This document shows, one piece after another, positions 1 to 8,718 of a DNA stretch of 64,000 bases. This DNA is from Duncaniella dubosii (GTDB lineage Bacteria > Bacteroidota > Bacteroidia > Bacteroidales > Muribaculaceae). The translations under genes and the position numbers were made by a program. Numbering within the stretch: the first letter of the stretch is position 1; every line of letters begins with the position of its first letter. Below the pieces are notes generated by a model. The model worked only from the letters and a program-made list of their open reading frames with translations, made no database searches and was not told where the DNA came from. The DNA lies in the NCBI RefSeq assembly GCF_004803915.1, contig NZ_CP039396.1:1054001-1118000 (forward strand), read 5' to 3'.

Positions 1-218
1 AATCGGCGGCCGCGCCGAAGCTGCAGACGTCCGTGGCGAAGGACACGGAGCATGCGGAGCGCATAGTCAAAGGTGCAGTAATATGCCGGCGCATGACTCA
101 TGGCCGCCTTAACGGCAAGCGATTCAATGTCGACCGCCGCACCTGCGGGAAGGGAAGTGATAAGATTATTGACCGCTGTAAGGAAATGACGGTTGCGCAG
201 ATTGATGAGAGAAAGCAT
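1..218 (-). CDS. Unknown protein, N-terminal part only (runs off window)
   Basis: An ATG at 216-218 opens a frame that stays open to the window edge, giving 72 residues. I do not recognise the product. It begins MLSLINLRNRHF, has no signal peptide or membrane segment, and becomes strongly basic (many Arg) towards the cut end. It lies 176 bases downstream of the portal gene on the same strand, and a possible promoter of its own sits at 306-313. It may belong with the phage-type genes upstream, but nothing in the visible residues proves it. Confidence 0.5.
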   Translation of the reverse strand, partial: MLSLINLRNRHFLTAVNNLITSLPAGAAVDIESLAVKAAMSHAPAYYCTFDYALRMLRVLRHGRLQLRRGRR

Positions 219-305
219 GACTGATGAAATTTAAGGTTTAAAAATTAGTGAATTTGCAGGACACCACTTTTCCGGCGTGAGGTTTTTATGTCGGTTTTAC
301 ATTGG

Positions 306-313
306 CAAATTTA
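306..313 (-). promoter_or_regulatory. Possible Bacteroidetes -7 box for the partial gene at 1-218
   Basis: The minus strand reads TAAATTTG, a full match to the Bacteroidetes -7 consensus TAnnTTTG, about 88 bases before the ATG at 218. The 13-base element found upstream of the two phage-type promoters is absent here. Confidence 0.4.
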
Positions 314-394
314 CAACAGCAGTATGGTAAAAAGCGTGCACACGTATGTAAAAATATGTTAACAACAACGGCATTCCAAGGCATTTCCCCGAAA

Positions 395-1707
395 TCACGA
401 CAACAGAGCGAGCGCTATGCGGTCGCGCAAGGTTCGGAATGAATTGAAGCTTTCATACACATCGAGCAGAGCGATTGCCGAGTTATATACCTGACTTTCA
501 TAGAGCGAGGCCGAAACATTAGCGCCCGGGGTCATGCCCTGAAGGGCCGATGTCACCCCCGAAATCTGCTGAAACATCTGCATTTCCATCTCCAACAGCC
601 GCGCTGCCCCTTCGCTGCGTCCGGCAGCCGTCACCTCGACAGGCAATCGGCGTGCGGTCGGATTGACCGGAATCACACCGCCGGGACGGCTCCAGATATC
701 GGCCACCTTTTCCATGTCGAGTCCCGGAGGAATAGCGTCGGTCGGCATCAGCAGCACACCTTTGGCACTGTTGGCAAGAATGTGGTCGATTGTGGTAATG
801 AGCGTGTTGATGTGTTTCTGCTGTCCGACCAGATCCTCGATGAAAGGATGGACGGCACCGTCGGTGAGCGGGTAGAACTTCAGGGCAAACGGATGTGCGC
901 CCGATTTCAGCGGCGAGCGCGAATGGTCGATCACGCTTCCGTCGGGAGTGAGGAAACGGCAATGCCAGTGTGGATCTTCGACAGGATGATGCGGATCAAT
1001 GTCGTAGGTCCACACCTCTATAACCCGACAGAAGCCGGGCGAGGATGAAGAGTAGAACTTCGTATCAGCCGAGTCATGTCCGCCCCATGCCACCGACGAG
1101 AGATAAGGCCCGTCGGCTGAGACGTGGCGGTAGATTTTTTCAAGATAACGGTGACGGCGCGCGAGTTGTGGCCGAAACGGAGGCGCAGTTCGTCGAGAGT
1201 CATGTCGTGGAGCATACCGATGAGGCGGATATCGCTTCCACGCGGGTCGCGGAAAGGAGTGCAGAAAAAGTGTTCGGGATTCACATTGTCGATCCACACT
1301 CCCGCTCCGTCAGGAGGACGGTTTTCATAGACCACACGCTGTATGGCCGTCCCGGAAATGAGGAACTCTTCAAGCGCACGGCTGTCGAGTTCATCCAGAA
1401 GATTAGACCGGTAGACATCGAGAAGCTGCGCTGAAGGAGGCTCTCCGGACTGCGAGATGTTGTAGCGGAAACGGCCGACGACACTTTTGACCAAGGCGCG
1501 GAGCAGATTGTTGGTCAGCGGACGCATGCCGGCCATACGCGCTTTCTCATATTCGCTGACCGTCTGGCCGGAGGATGTCTGCGTCAGGTCGCTCCACTGG
1601 TCGCCATACGTGTGGCGCATAAGTCCGCGCCTCGTTGTCCGCAGTGCGGCATGGCGTTTCCATGCACTGAACGCCTCTTCGATGAGGCCGGGATTGGAGG
1701 AGAACAT
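395..1707 (-). CDS. Phage-type portal protein (frameshifted at an A6 run)
   Basis: Portal proteins form the dodecameric ring at the capsid vertex through which DNA is packaged by the terminase. The reading starts at ATG 1707 (MFSSNPGLIEEAF) and changes frame at an A6 run (minus strand, 1135-1140). Restoring one A gives a continuous 437-aa protein. Portal-like features are the mid-protein segment EFLISGTAIQRVVYE, a long helix-like stretch QQKHINTLITTIDHILANS, and the C-terminal motif QQISGVTSALQG followed by a helical tail. It follows the 178-aa gene by 33 bases and shares its promoter. The large terminase that such a portal needs lies about 41 kb away. The frameshift may be a sequencing error or real decay; a programmed shift would be unusual for a portal. 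Confidence 0.7.
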
Positions 1708-1740
1708 TTTTTATCTGTATAAACGATGAAAGTTTGACAA

Positions 1741-2277
1741 TCAGAGTTGGCGGGGATGAATGGTTGCAAAGGCGGAGTCGTCGAGACGGTATTCATCCTC
1801 GTCGTAACTCACACAGAGCAGAGTGCGGACCGATTCGCCCGAAGCGGCGGCAGGATAAAGGTGCAGACGGTTGTCGTGGAATATTGCTACAGGCCGCGAC
1901 GGCGTTGCCCGCGTGTAGGGGTGAAGCTGACGCATGGCCGCGGGATGGGTCGGACTCGTGACAATCCGCGCTGATGTCAGCCAAGAATCGAGACGCACGC
2001 TTACGATTCTCACCACCGACTGCGGAAGATCAATGACGACAGAACCGTCGGATGCCGGTGTCAGGATTATGGATTTTGAAAGGTCGTCGGCAACAAGGCA
2101 GGAGGCAGGAGCTTCAAGAAGCAGCCGTCTGTACCACTGCTTCATTTCCGAAAGATGGATTGCGGATGTGTCGATTCCGTCGTTGCGCCTGAAGGCGGCA
2201 TCGGTGAACGAAGGCGAATAGCCGGAATGAAGCATCCAAAGGTCGAGCATGCGGGAGGGAGTGAGGCGGAGGTGCAT
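1741..2277 (-). CDS. Conserved-looking protein of unknown function, first gene of the portal operon
   Basis: The 178-aa product starts MHLRLTPSRMLDLWMLHSGY. It has no signal peptide or membrane helix. The N-terminal half looks helical; the C-terminal half is rich in beta-type segments (SVVIDLPQSVVRIVSVRLDSW, then HDNRLHLYPAAA). Its size and place directly before a portal gene suggest a head-tail connector or neck protein, but I see no motif that settles this. It is separated from the portal by 33 bases and has a clear promoter and a shared upstream element (2379-2423), so it is very probably expressed together with the portal. Confidence 0.6.
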   Translation of the reverse strand: MHLRLTPSRMLDLWMLHSGYSPSFTDAAFRRNDGIDTSAIHLSEMKQWYRRLLLEAPASCLVADDLSKSIILTPASDGSVVIDLPQSVVRIVSVRLDSWLTSARIVTSPTHPAAMRQLHPYTRATPSRPVAIFHDNRLHLYPAAASGESVRTLLCVSYDEDEYRLDDSAFATIHPRQL

Positions 2278-2378
2278 TATTTTTCAAGGTCTAATGGTGA
2301 GAGATTAGAGTAGATAAGGGAGTGACAGAATAGCTGAGAATTAGGGAATAAGGGGATGGTTGACGGTGAAGGGTGATG

Positions 2379-2386
2379 CAAAGTTA
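2379..2386 (-). promoter_or_regulatory. -7 box of the portal operon
   Basis: The minus strand reads TAACTTTG, a full match to TAnnTTTG, about 100 bases upstream of the ATG at 2277. It lies exactly 32 bases downstream of the element at 2411-2423, the same spacing as at the terminase operon. Confidence 0.6.
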
Positions 2387-2410
2387 CGGCACACGGCTGC
2401 GGGTTTTGGA

Positions 2411-2423
2411 GCGATAATACAAA
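2411..2423 (-). promoter_or_regulatory. Element shared by both phage-type operons (copy 1)
   Basis: The plus strand reads GCGATAATACAAA, followed by AGAGG. The same 13 bases occur at 47146-47158, followed by TTGAGG. In both places the first base is 32 bases from the start of the -7 box (CAAAnnTA on the plus strand). A position some 40 bases upstream of transcription start fits an activator site. No regulator is identified. Confidence 0.6.
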
Positions 2424-2441
2424 AGAGGTCGTTATTTTTCG

Positions 2442-2449
2442 TATTTTTG
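2442..2449 (+). promoter_or_regulatory. -7 box for bioB
   Basis: TATTTTTG matches TAnnTTTG and is followed by CAAAG, 92 bases before the bioB ATG. It is divergent from the portal-operon promoter, so the 263-base gap between the genes is a two-way regulatory region. Confidence 0.55.
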
Positions 2450-2540
2450 CAAAGTCACAGAGCGCTGCCAAGAAGCCGATGAATTTCCACCATCGTCTAT
2501 AAGCAGACGCATTATACAATCATTATCATCTACCTACATC

Positions 2541-3526
2541 ATGATTTCCATAAGTGATCTGAAAGAAAAAGTGCTCACCGGCGGAGAGCTTACCGAAGCC
2601 GAGGCAATGAGCCTCGCCAACCTCAACACGGATGAATATGACAAACTTTTAGAATCCGCAGCCGAAATCACCGACCGCTTCGGCAGCCGGAATTTTGATT
2701 CGTGCTCCATCATAAACGCCCGCTCCGGGCGCTGTCCGGAAGACTGTAAATGGTGCGCCCAGTCGGCTCACCATAAGACCGATATCGCCGTCTACCAGCT
2801 TGTCGACCGCGATACCTGCATGGCGCTTGCCGACTACAACCACCGGCGTGGAATCGGACGGTTCTCGCTCGTCACAAGCGGACGGACACTCTCGGGCAAA
2901 GCTCTTGACACCGTATGCGACTACTACCATGAACTGTCGGAACGCGAAAGCGGCATGGGACTTTGCGCATCAATGGGATTGCTCGACAGCGAGGCGCTCC
3001 GACGACTGCACGAAGCCGGAGTGGAACGCTATCACTGCAATCTTGAGACTGCACCATCCCACTTCCCTACCCTTTGTTCGACCCACACCATCGACGACAA
3101 AATCAAGACCATTGAAGCCGCTCGCGAGGCCGGCATGGAGGTGTGTAGCGGAGGCATAATCGGCATGGGCGAGACAATGGAGCAGCGTGTGGAGTTCGCC
3201 CTTACACTCAGACGCATCCGGCCGGTGTCGATTCCAATCAATGTCCTCTCCCCCATCCCCGGGACTCCGCTTGAGAATGCCGCTCCGCTGAGCAGCCGAG
3301 ACATTCTCCAGACAGTGGCCATATTCCGCATGATACATCCACATGCGGTGTTGCGCTTTGCGGGCGGACGCGCGCTTATCGACCCCGAAACCCAGCGCAA
3401 AGCACTCGGATAGGAATCAACGGAAGCATCATGGGCGACCTGCTGACCACAATCGGAGCGCAGATCGACGAGGATATAGCCATGATACGCGAATGCGGCT
3501 ACAATTTTGAAACTCCCGGAGAATGA
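2541..3526 (+). CDS. bioB: Biotin synthase (frameshifted near the 3' end)
   Basis: BioB is a radical SAM enzyme that inserts sulfur into dethiobiotin in the last step of biotin synthesis. The [4Fe-4S] motif CPEDCKWC lies at residues 65-72. The ligands expected for the sacrificial [2Fe-2S] cluster are present in LCASMG, YHCNLET, EVCSGGIIGMGE and LRFAGGR. Frame 1 stops at 3413 after ALG. One missing base near 3406-3411 (TCG, expected TCCG) restores GINGSIMGDLLTTIGAQIDED, the normal family C-terminus, giving 328 aa with a TGA at 3524-3526. That stop overlaps the next ATG (ATGA), so the two genes are translationally coupled. No other bio gene is in the window. The frameshift is more likely a sequencing error than a true loss, since everything downstream is conserved. 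Confidence 0.93.
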
Positions 3527-4283
3527 AGACAATAACAGAATTAAGTAAGGACGAGAAGATACGCTACCGCGGACATCTGTCGCTTTGTGAGATTGACGTG
3601 GCCGGCCAGCAGCGCCTCGCCGAAAGCCGCGTGCTCATCGTCGGGACGGGAGGACTCGGAAGCCCTGTGGCTCTCTATCTCGCCGCCGCAGGCGTGGGCA
3701 CAATCGGGCTGCTTGACGCAGATACAGTTAGCCTCAGTAACCTGCAGCGCCAAGTGATACATACCACAGCCGACATCGGGCGGCTGAAAGTCGAATCGGC
3801 CGCAGAAAAACTACGAGCCATCAATCCACACATAAACGTGGTCACCCACCCGTTCATGCTTGACAGCGACAATGCCGTGGCAATCATGGACAACTATGAC
3901 CTTGTGATGGACTGCACCGACAATCTGCCGACACGCCTGCTGATCAACGACACATGCGTGGCCACCGGAAAAGCGATGGTCTTCGGCGCAGTGTCGCGCT
4001 TCTCAGGACAAGTGTTCAGCCACAAGGCCGGCACGGCATGCTACCGCTGCATCTTCGACCCGTCGACCACTGCCCGGAAGCCGACCTCCCTTGTGTCATC
4101 AACGGAATCATGAATACGGTTGTCGGCGTGATAGGGTCAATTCAGGCAACGGAAGCCGTCAAACTTATCGTCGGGACGGGCGACGCACTCCTTAACCGCA
4201 TGCTGACGTTTGATGCCATCACTATGCAGTTCAACACCTTTGTTATCAGTCCTATAGACACATGCGAATGCCAACATGGTTAA
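3523..4283 (+). CDS. ThiF/MoeB/HesA-family adenylyltransferase (frameshifted)
   Basis: E1-like enzymes of this family adenylate the C-terminal glycine of small sulfur carriers such as ThiS or MoaD. The nucleotide-binding loop GTGGLGSP is at residues 41-48. DADTVSLSNLQRQ carries the family's conserved Asp, Asn and Arg, and MDCTDNLPTR is the typical downstream motif. The zinc region begins ACYRC; the C-terminus ends DTCECQHG. The frame breaks near 4056-4062 (TTCGA, expected TTCCGA). Restoring one base joins CYRC to PVDHCPEADLPC and GVIGSIQATEAVK, for 253 aa. The ATG overlaps the bioB stop. No ThiS or MoaD gene is adjacent, so the partner is unknown; ThiF, MoeB or a role linked to BioB sulfur supply are all possible. 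Confidence 0.82.
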
Positions 4284-4326
4284 CTATTTTTAACAGCATG
4301 TTTAACTATAGTATATCATTTATATC

Positions 4327-4334
4327 TACTTTTG
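4327..4334 (+). promoter_or_regulatory. -7 box for the MetE-like gene
   Basis: TACTTTTG followed by CAG matches TAnnTTTG, 42 bases before the ATG at 4376. The gene therefore probably has its own promoter, separate from bioB. Confidence 0.6.
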
Positions 4335-4375
4335 CAGTCGATTTCTAACTATTAGTCTGATAATTAAATCTGAAA

Positions 4376-5506
4376 ATGAGCAACACTTTAGCAAATATGC
4401 CCCGAGTTGAAATCGTGGGCAGTTTTCTTCCGCCGGAAGAACTCGAAAACGCTCTTAACGAAAAAATCCACGGAAATCTCAGCGAAGAAGCTTATCACGC
4501 GATTGAGGATAAGGTGATTGACAGCCTCATCGACAGGGAAATCGAATCCGGACTCCAGATAGTGACCGACGGCGAAATGCGCCGTAAAAGCTGGGCCCGC
4601 GACTTCTGGGAAGGATTCAACGGCATGAGCCGCGACCGCATCGACACCGGCTCTGTCTATCAGGATGAGGTAGTGCGCCACGACCTGCTCCGCTTCGACG
4701 GACGCATCGAATTCAACGAAGCCCATCCGTTTTTCGAAAAATACTCCCATATGCAGGAGCTGACAAGAGGCCGCGCCGAGGTGCGCCAGACCATTCCATC
4801 GCCGGGAGAGCTCTACATGCGCATACTTCTCGGTTCGAACGGTGATATATCAAAAAACTATGTGTCGCCTGAAACTCTTCTCGATGACATCGTGGATGCC
4901 TACCGCAAGACCATCGAGGAATTCTATCGTCGCGGCTGCCGCCATATCCAGCTCGACACAGGCGTGTGGGGACGACTGAGCGACCCTGATTTCGACCGCC
5001 TACTGCTGCTCGGCGGTGTGGACTCCGACAGAGTTACGCTGACACTGCTCGATCTCATCAACCGCACGATCGAAAACCGTCCGGCCGACCTTGAGATAAT
5101 CCTCAGCATCGCAGCCGACGAGCGACACATCCCCCGCTGGTTTGACGAAAAGGAGCTCACACACCTCCGTCTTATGCTCGAAAAGGTCGATGCCGACGCC
5201 TTCCTGCTCCCCTTCGCCATATCCTCGCCTCAGGAGATCGAGGCTGTGCGCTGGCTTCCTGCCGGAAAGCGCGCCATCATCGGCGTAGTCGACGGCTCGC
5301 TTCCGAACCTCGAAAACGTCGATGACATCGTTGAGGCCATCCGTGTGGCTGCACGCTATGTTCCCATCGGCCTCCTGTCTGTCAGCCCGACTTGCGGCTT
5401 CAAGGTCAGCGACCGCGAACGTCAGGGGCTAAACTACGAGACCCAGTGGTCAAAGATAGCACTTCTCAGACAGGCCGCTGAAAAGTTTGCCAACGAAATC
5501 GGATAA
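4376..5506 (+). CDS. MetE C-terminal-domain-like protein (methionine synthase II family)
   Basis: The 376-aa product has the single catalytic barrel of cobalamin-independent methionine synthase, like the YxjG/YxjH group, without the N-terminal MetE domain. Family landmarks are VEIVGSFLPP at the N-terminus, IVTDGEMRR near residue 65, GCRHIQLDTGVWG near 185 and LLSVSPTCGFKVSDRE near 340, which keeps the last zinc Cys. Where MetE has the H-x-C zinc ligands (HxCxG region), this protein reads EIILSIAADERH, so two usual ligands appear to be missing. It may act on another methyl donor or acceptor, or bind metal differently. It has its own promoter and ends at a hairpin terminator, so it is probably monocistronic. 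Confidence 0.8.
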   Translation: MSNTLANMPRVEIVGSFLPPEELENALNEKIHGNLSEEAYHAIEDKVIDSLIDREIESGLQIVTDGEMRRKSWARDFWEGFNGMSRDRIDTGSVYQDEVVRHDLLRFDGRIEFNEAHPFFEKYSHMQELTRGRAEVRQTIPSPGELYMRILLGSNGDISKNYVSPETLLDDIVDAYRKTIEEFYRRGCRHIQLDTGVWGRLSDPDFDRLLLLGGVDSDRVTLTLLDLINRTIENRPADLEIILSIAADERHIPRWFDEKELTHLRLMLEKVDADAFLLPFAISSPQEIEAVRWLPAGKRAIIGVVDGSLPNLENVDDIVEAIRVAARYVPIGLLSVSPTCGFKVSDRERQGLNYETQWSKIALLRQAAEKFANEIG

Positions 5507-5525
5507 ATCCGGCCAACAAACATAT

Positions 5526-5573
5526 ATGAGTATGTCGCATCCTCCACGCGAGGCCATGCAACATACTCATTTT
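5526..5573 (+). terminator. Intrinsic terminator after the MetE-like gene
   Basis: ATGAGTATGT (5526-5535) pairs with ACATACTCAT (5561-5570), with further inner pairs GCAT/ATGC and CCTC/GAGG, followed by a short T run. Confidence 0.65.
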
Positions 5574-5586
5574 ATAATAAAACGCT

Positions 5587-6766
5587 ATGGAAAAGAAACG
5601 GATCCACCTATGTATGTGCCGCATGAGCGGCGCTGAAAAGCGCTTCATCGACGAGGCTTTCGCCGAGGAATGGGTAGTGCCACTCGGACCGAACGTCGAC
5701 GGCTTTGAGGCAGACCTTAAACATCGTATCATCGACAACGATCCCGGGTGCAGCGGCAAGGAAATCGCCGCTCTGTCGGCCGGAACTGCGGCCATACATC
5801 TGGCGCTCGTGCTGCTCGGTGTCGGAAATGGGGACGAGGTGATGTGTCAGAGCTTCACTTTCGCGGCATCGGCCAACCCGATTGTCTATCAGGGCGCACA
5901 ACCGGTGTTTGTCGACAGTGAGCCGGAAAGCTGGAACATGGATCCCGCTCTGCTCGACGAAGCCATAGCCGACCGTGTCGCCAAGACCGGCCGCAAACCA
6001 AAAGCAATCATCGCAGTTCATCTCTACGGCATGCCGGCCCGCATCGACGAGATCTGTGCCGTAGGCGAAAAAATGGGGCATTCCGGTGGTAGAGGATGCT
6101 GCGGAGGCTCTCGGCTCGGTATATAAGGGACACGAGTGCGGAACGTTCGGCAACTATGGAATCCTCAGCTTCAACGGCAACAAGATGATTACGACCTCCG
6201 GCGGAGGAGCGCTCATCTGTCCCGACGCGGCAGCCAAAAAACGTGCGATTTTCTACGCGACTCAGGCTCGCGAGCCATTCCCCTACTATCAGCACGAACA
6301 CATCGGCTTCAACTACCGCCTCAGCAATATCAGCGCCGGTATAGGACGCGGGCAGATGACCGTGCTCGACGAGCATATCGCCCATCACCGTATGCTGGCT
6401 TCTGTCTATCAGGAACTTCTCGCGGATATCGACGGTGTGACCTATCACGCAAACCCAAGCGCGGATTCCGACGCCAACTACTGGCTGTCGACCATCGAAA
6501 TCGACCCGGAAACCACAGGAATCACACCTGACGACGTGCGCGAACATCTGGCACGTCTCAATGTGGAGACCCGCCCGCTATGGAAACCGATGCACCTGCA
6601 GCCGGTCTATGCCGACGCGCCGGCATACGTCAACGGAGTCAGCGAACACCTGTTCGGCCGCGGACTCTGTCTTCCTTCCGGCCCTTGGGTGACACCGGAA
6701 GATGTCAGAATGATTGTCGGTGAAATAGCCTATCTGATTTCCTCCCAGTCGGCATCGCTGACCTGA
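5587..6766 (+). CDS. DegT/DnrJ/EryC1/StrS-family PLP aminotransferase (frameshifted)
   Basis: These PLP enzymes transfer an amino group to nucleotide-linked keto-sugars, usually for surface polysaccharide. ALSAGTAAIHLAL (residues about 60-72) is the PLP phosphate-binding region. VEDAAEALGS holds the Asp that contacts the pyridine nitrogen, and SFNGNKMITTSGGG holds the Schiff-base Lys. The first frame ends at 6126. The second resumes as GIPVVEDAAEALGS if one G is removed from the G4 run at 6074-6077, giving 392 aa. Since all active-site residues lie across the join, a sequencing insertion is more likely than decay. No sugar-nucleotide genes are next to it, so the substrate cannot be named. The 3' end overlaps the convergent DUF4834 gene by 37 bases. 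Confidence 0.85.
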
Positions 6767-7104
6767 GGTTCGCGCGGCGTATAAGCCGAATCCTGATTTG
6801 ACGGCGCACGGTGGTGGTCGGCCGTAACTTCTATTTCCTCGAATTCAACGTATTCTCCCTCGTCGCGGGAGAATATTTTTTTCTTCCTGCGGGGATAGTT
6901 GCGTGATTCGCGTCGCGGAGGCGCGTCATTGCGTGGAGATGAAAACGGGCCGTAGGACGACGATGCAGACCTGCCGCCGCCAAAAGCCTGATTGAACATA
7001 TCATTGACCTTCTCCTGATATTTGCGCCGGGCATAGCGCATCAGCATTGGCTTCAACAGAAGCCACACGAGGTAAATGATTATGATTGTAGCTATAAAAG
7101 TCAT
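6730..7104 (-). CDS. DUF4834-family small membrane protein
   Basis: The 124-aa product has one N-terminal membrane helix (FIATIIIIYLVWLLL) and a basic, disordered, Arg/Ser/Pro-rich cytoplasmic part. It ends with the family-typical acidic stretch EGEYVEFEEIEV and VSDADWEEI. DUF4834 proteins are restricted to Bacteroidetes and their function is unknown. It is the third gene of a minus-strand cluster after psd and pssA (gap 76 bases), an order I know from other Bacteroidales, which hints at a link with phospholipid synthesis or envelope assembly. Confidence 0.8.
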   Translation of the reverse strand: MTFIATIIIIYLVWLLLKPMLMRYARRKYQEKVNDMFNQAFGGGRSASSSYGPFSSPRNDAPPRRESRNYPRRKKKIFSRDEGEYVEFEEIEVTADHHRAPSNQDSAYTPREPQVSDADWEEIR

Positions 7105-7180
7105 GTTAAATCAACAAATGTTTTAACCGGCCCCGACACTGCGGACGGGAGGGATAGTATTAGCCTTGGAAATAGGGAGA

Positions 7181-7888
7181 TTAAGCCTCTGCTTCAGCCT
7201 TTTTGCCGAAAAGCGAAATCAGAATGTAGAGGACAATCGTCCATGCGAAACCCGAAATACCTTCGGTGATTACGAAGAAAACGGCCGCGGCAAGCACTAC
7301 ATATCTTCTAACGTTGCCACGCCACGAAAGGTTGGCGAATTTGAGCGAAAACATCCTCAGCTCGCTCACCATCAGCAGCGAAATCGCCACAATCAGGAGC
7401 GCCATTACTATGTCGCCGGGATAGGCGTGTGAATCAATCCATGCGAGCGCACCTATCCAGAAAATCGCATTGGCCGGGATAGGCAGACCGATGAACGATG
7501 TGGCCTGACGGGTATCGACATTGAATTTCGCAAGTCTCAGCGCTCCCATCACGGCTATGAACAGGGCTATCGCGCTCACCCAGACCGATGCTCCGTAAGC
7601 CTGCATGGAGTTCATGACGAGGAAAGCGGGTGCAAGACCGAAGCTGACAAGGTCACTGAGAGAGTCAAGTTCCTTTCCGACGGGCGAATATGCGTGGAGC
7701 AGACGCGCCGATAGGCCGTCGCAGAAATCAAACACCGCCGCAGCTCCAATAAAGATAAACGCCCACGACATCGGTGACAGAGAACCAGTCTCCATGCCGA
7801 GATTAAAAGCAAAAAACACCGCCGCACATCCTGAAAGAAGGTTGAGGCAGGTGATGGTGTTGGGGATATAGGATTTGAGTGATTTCAA
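7181..7888 (-). CDS. pssA: CDP-diacylglycerol-serine O-phosphatidyltransferase
   Basis: PssA makes phosphatidylserine from CDP-diacylglycerol and L-serine at the inner membrane, the precursor of phosphatidylethanolamine. The CDP-alcohol phosphotransferase motif DG-x2-AR-x8-G-x3-D-x3-D is intact as CDGLSARLLHAYSPVGKELD followed by SLSD (residues about 56-80). The rest is hydrophobic with roughly seven to eight membrane segments, in a normal length of 235 aa. It follows psd by 66 bases, so the two consecutive steps of the pathway are made from one operon. Confidence 0.93.
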   Translation of the reverse strand: MKSLKSYIPNTITCLNLLSGCAAVFFAFNLGMETGSLSPMSWAFIFIGAAAVFDFCDGLSARLLHAYSPVGKELDSLSDLVSFGLAPAFLVMNSMQAYGASVWVSAIALFIAVMGALRLAKFNVDTRQATSFIGLPIPANAIFWIGALAWIDSHAYPGDIVMALLIVAISLLMVSELRMFSLKFANLSWRGNVRRYVVLAAAVFFVITEGISGFAWTIVLYILISLFGKKAEAEA

Positions 7889-7954
7889 TTGATGATTAGT
7901 GATTTAAATGTGTTTGCATAGAGCCTGAAGCCTTGTGTATTCTTTATCTGTCTG

Positions 7955-8635
7955 TCAGTCATCGGGGTTATTTCTCAGGCGGGCAATCACACTGACACCG
8001 CCCGTGGTCTTGTCGCCGATCTTGACAAACACTTCAGCATCGAGAGGGAGATAGATGTCGACACGCGAACCGAATTTGATGAATCCCATGTGGTCCTCGA
8101 TATTCGCGGCATCGCCCGGTTCGGCGTAAGTGACAATACGTCGGGCAACCGCACCGGCTATCTGGCGGACAAGAATTTCCTGACCGTTGGTCGCACGGAT
8201 CAGCACCGTCGAGCGCTCGTTCTCAATGCTGGCCTTTGGAAGATAGGCGCTGAGAAAACGTCCGCGATGGTGGCGCACCAGAAGCACTTCGCCATCGACC
8301 GGAAACCAGTTGGCATGGACATTGAACACAGTCATAAACACCGAAACCATCCTCACCTTACGGCGGAGAACCTCCGGCTCGAACACTTCTTCAAGCGCAA
8401 CGACAGTACCGTCGACCGAACTTACGACCACATTCTCACGGTCACCGCGGAATGTGCGCCGGGGCGACCGGAAAAAGTTGACAATCAGCAGATACAGAAT
8501 CGCCGAAATCGATGAAAAGACAATTGGGATGACAGCCGGACGAATGAACATCCATGCCGACAGATTGATGACAATCATTATCAGCATGACTACAATCAGT
8601 ATGTTAGTACCTTCGCGGTGTATCTTGACTTTCAT
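7955..8635 (-). CDS. psd: Phosphatidylserine decarboxylase proenzyme (PSD-A type)
   Basis: Psd decarboxylates phosphatidylserine to phosphatidylethanolamine. The 226-aa size and the C-terminal FGS motif in IKFGSRVDIYLPLD (near residue 187) mark the short PSD-A group; the chain self-cleaves before this Ser to form the pyruvoyl group. The N-terminus has two membrane helices (LIVVMLIMIVINLSAWMFI and VIPIVFSSISAILYLLIV). SVFMTVFNVHANWFPVDG is the typical conserved block. It is the first gene of psd-pssA-DUF4834, with a promoter at 8711-8718. Confidence 0.93.
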   Translation of the reverse strand: MKVKIHREGTNILIVVMLIMIVINLSAWMFIRPAVIPIVFSSISAILYLLIVNFFRSPRRTFRGDRENVVVSSVDGTVVALEEVFEPEVLRRKVRMVSVFMTVFNVHANWFPVDGEVLLVRHHRGRFLSAYLPKASIENERSTVLIRATNGQEILVRQIAGAVARRIVTYAEPGDAANIEDHMGFIKFGSRVDIYLPLDAEVFVKIGDKTTGGVSVIARLRNNPDD

Positions 8636-8710
8636 TTACTATGTTTGGTCGGGGCGTCATGCGCCCGCATTAGCTCCCGTGGTATATTAATAGGTCGTTA
8701 ACTTAATTTG

Positions 8711-8718
8711 CAAAATTA
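8711..8718 (-). promoter_or_regulatory. -7 box of the psd-pssA-DUF4834 operon
   Basis: The minus strand reads TAATTTTG followed by CA, matching TAnnTTTG, about 75 bases before the psd ATG. No gene for a regulator is nearby. Confidence 0.6.

Noticed and set aside
33..224. Plus-strand open frame of 63 codons
   Set aside because: It is the mirror of the minus-strand partial gene at 1-218, which has a better amino-acid pattern and an upstream promoter.
1135..1140. Programmed -1 frameshift in the portal gene
   Set aside because: The codons are TTG AAA AAA, and the -1 frame gives GAA for the P-site, a poor slip. Portals are not known for programmed shifts, and other genes here show similar homopolymer breaks.
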